Source: a virus
IMG/VR virus record: IMGVR_UViG_3300000269_000002
Coordinates: 1-20,372 of that record
Length of the DNA: 20,372 nt
Reading direction: 5' to 3' (one strand)
Shown here piece after piece: positions 20,351 to 20,372 of this stretch. The notes under the pieces were generated by a model, which saw only the letters and a program-made list of their open reading frames with translations, was not told where the DNA came from and searched no databases. A program made the position numbers and the translations under genes. Numbering within the stretch: position 1 is the stretch's first letter; the number at the start of each line of letters is the position of its first letter.

Positions 20351-20372
20351 TGGCACAAACAGCAAAATCACC
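20350..20372 (+). CDS. Start of a further gene, cut by window end
   Basis: An ATG overlaps the stop of the gp16-like gene (TAATG) and reads MAQTAKS before the window ends. The overlap style is the same as at other junctions here, so this is probably a real start. Nothing can be said about the product. Confidence 0.5.

Noticed and set aside
1-20372. CRISPR arrays, tRNA genes, insertion sequences, integrase or att sites
   Set aside because: No regularly spaced direct repeats, no tRNA-like cloverleaf, no transposase or integrase motifs and no IS-type terminal repeats were seen on either strand.

Overview
The window is a contiguous piece of a tailed double-stranded DNA phage (or prophage) with a P22-like podovirus morphogenesis module. 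All convincing genes are on the + strand and are packed head to tail, often overlapping by 1-8 bases (ATGA, GTGA, TAATG junctions). The strongest evidence is gene order: small and large terminase, P22-type portal, scaffold, P22-type coat with its inserted I-domain, tail accessory factor gp4-like, gp10-like, gp14-like, then three ejection proteins in gp7/gp20/gp16 order. The host cannot be read directly. The small-gene cassette (PVAW...LYTHP proteins and a PGDWI-type protein) is common in phages of Proteobacteria, and a betaproteobacterial host is a guess. No integrase, lysis, replication or tRNA gene is visible.

Region 1 (1-3348) is an accessory cassette of about a dozen very small genes, cut by the left edge. 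Several are built from reused modules: a near-identical leader (MSDEQKPVAW), the PVAW...PLYxHP unit, an LSDxQ/RIVE helix, and a Cys cluster ECCGC. Two junctions share a purine-rich start/stop sequence, and one extra G at the second appears to have fused a PGDWI-type gene to a PVAW gene. A truncated copy of the leader survives at 1628-1708. The cassette ends in a strong Rho-independent terminator (3358-3377).

Region 2 (3400-9421) is head assembly and DNA packaging: a hairpin covering the ribosome-binding site of the small terminase gene, terS, terL, portal, a weak hairpin plus T-run, scaffold, coat, and a strong terminator directly after coat.

Region 3 (9436-16064) holds a small lysine-rich protein, a small protein with an AT-hook-like tail, the gp4-like connector, three probable appendage proteins (one with an arabinofuranosidase-B-like fold typical of phage adhesins), two further small proteins, a predicted lipoprotein ending in a full HExxHxxGxxH metal-binding motif, the gp10-like tail stabiliser, a large appendage-like protein in the slot where P22 has its needle gp26, and two small proteins.

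Region 4 (16067-20372) encodes the gp14-like protein and the ejection proteins gp7-like, gp20-like and gp16-like, which in P22 are packaged in the head and delivered with the DNA. A further gene starts at 20350 and is cut by the right edge.

No stretch longer than 300 bases lacks a gene. The most unusual items are the metzincin-motif lipoprotein, the modular small-gene cassette with its one-base fusion, and the terS leader hairpin.
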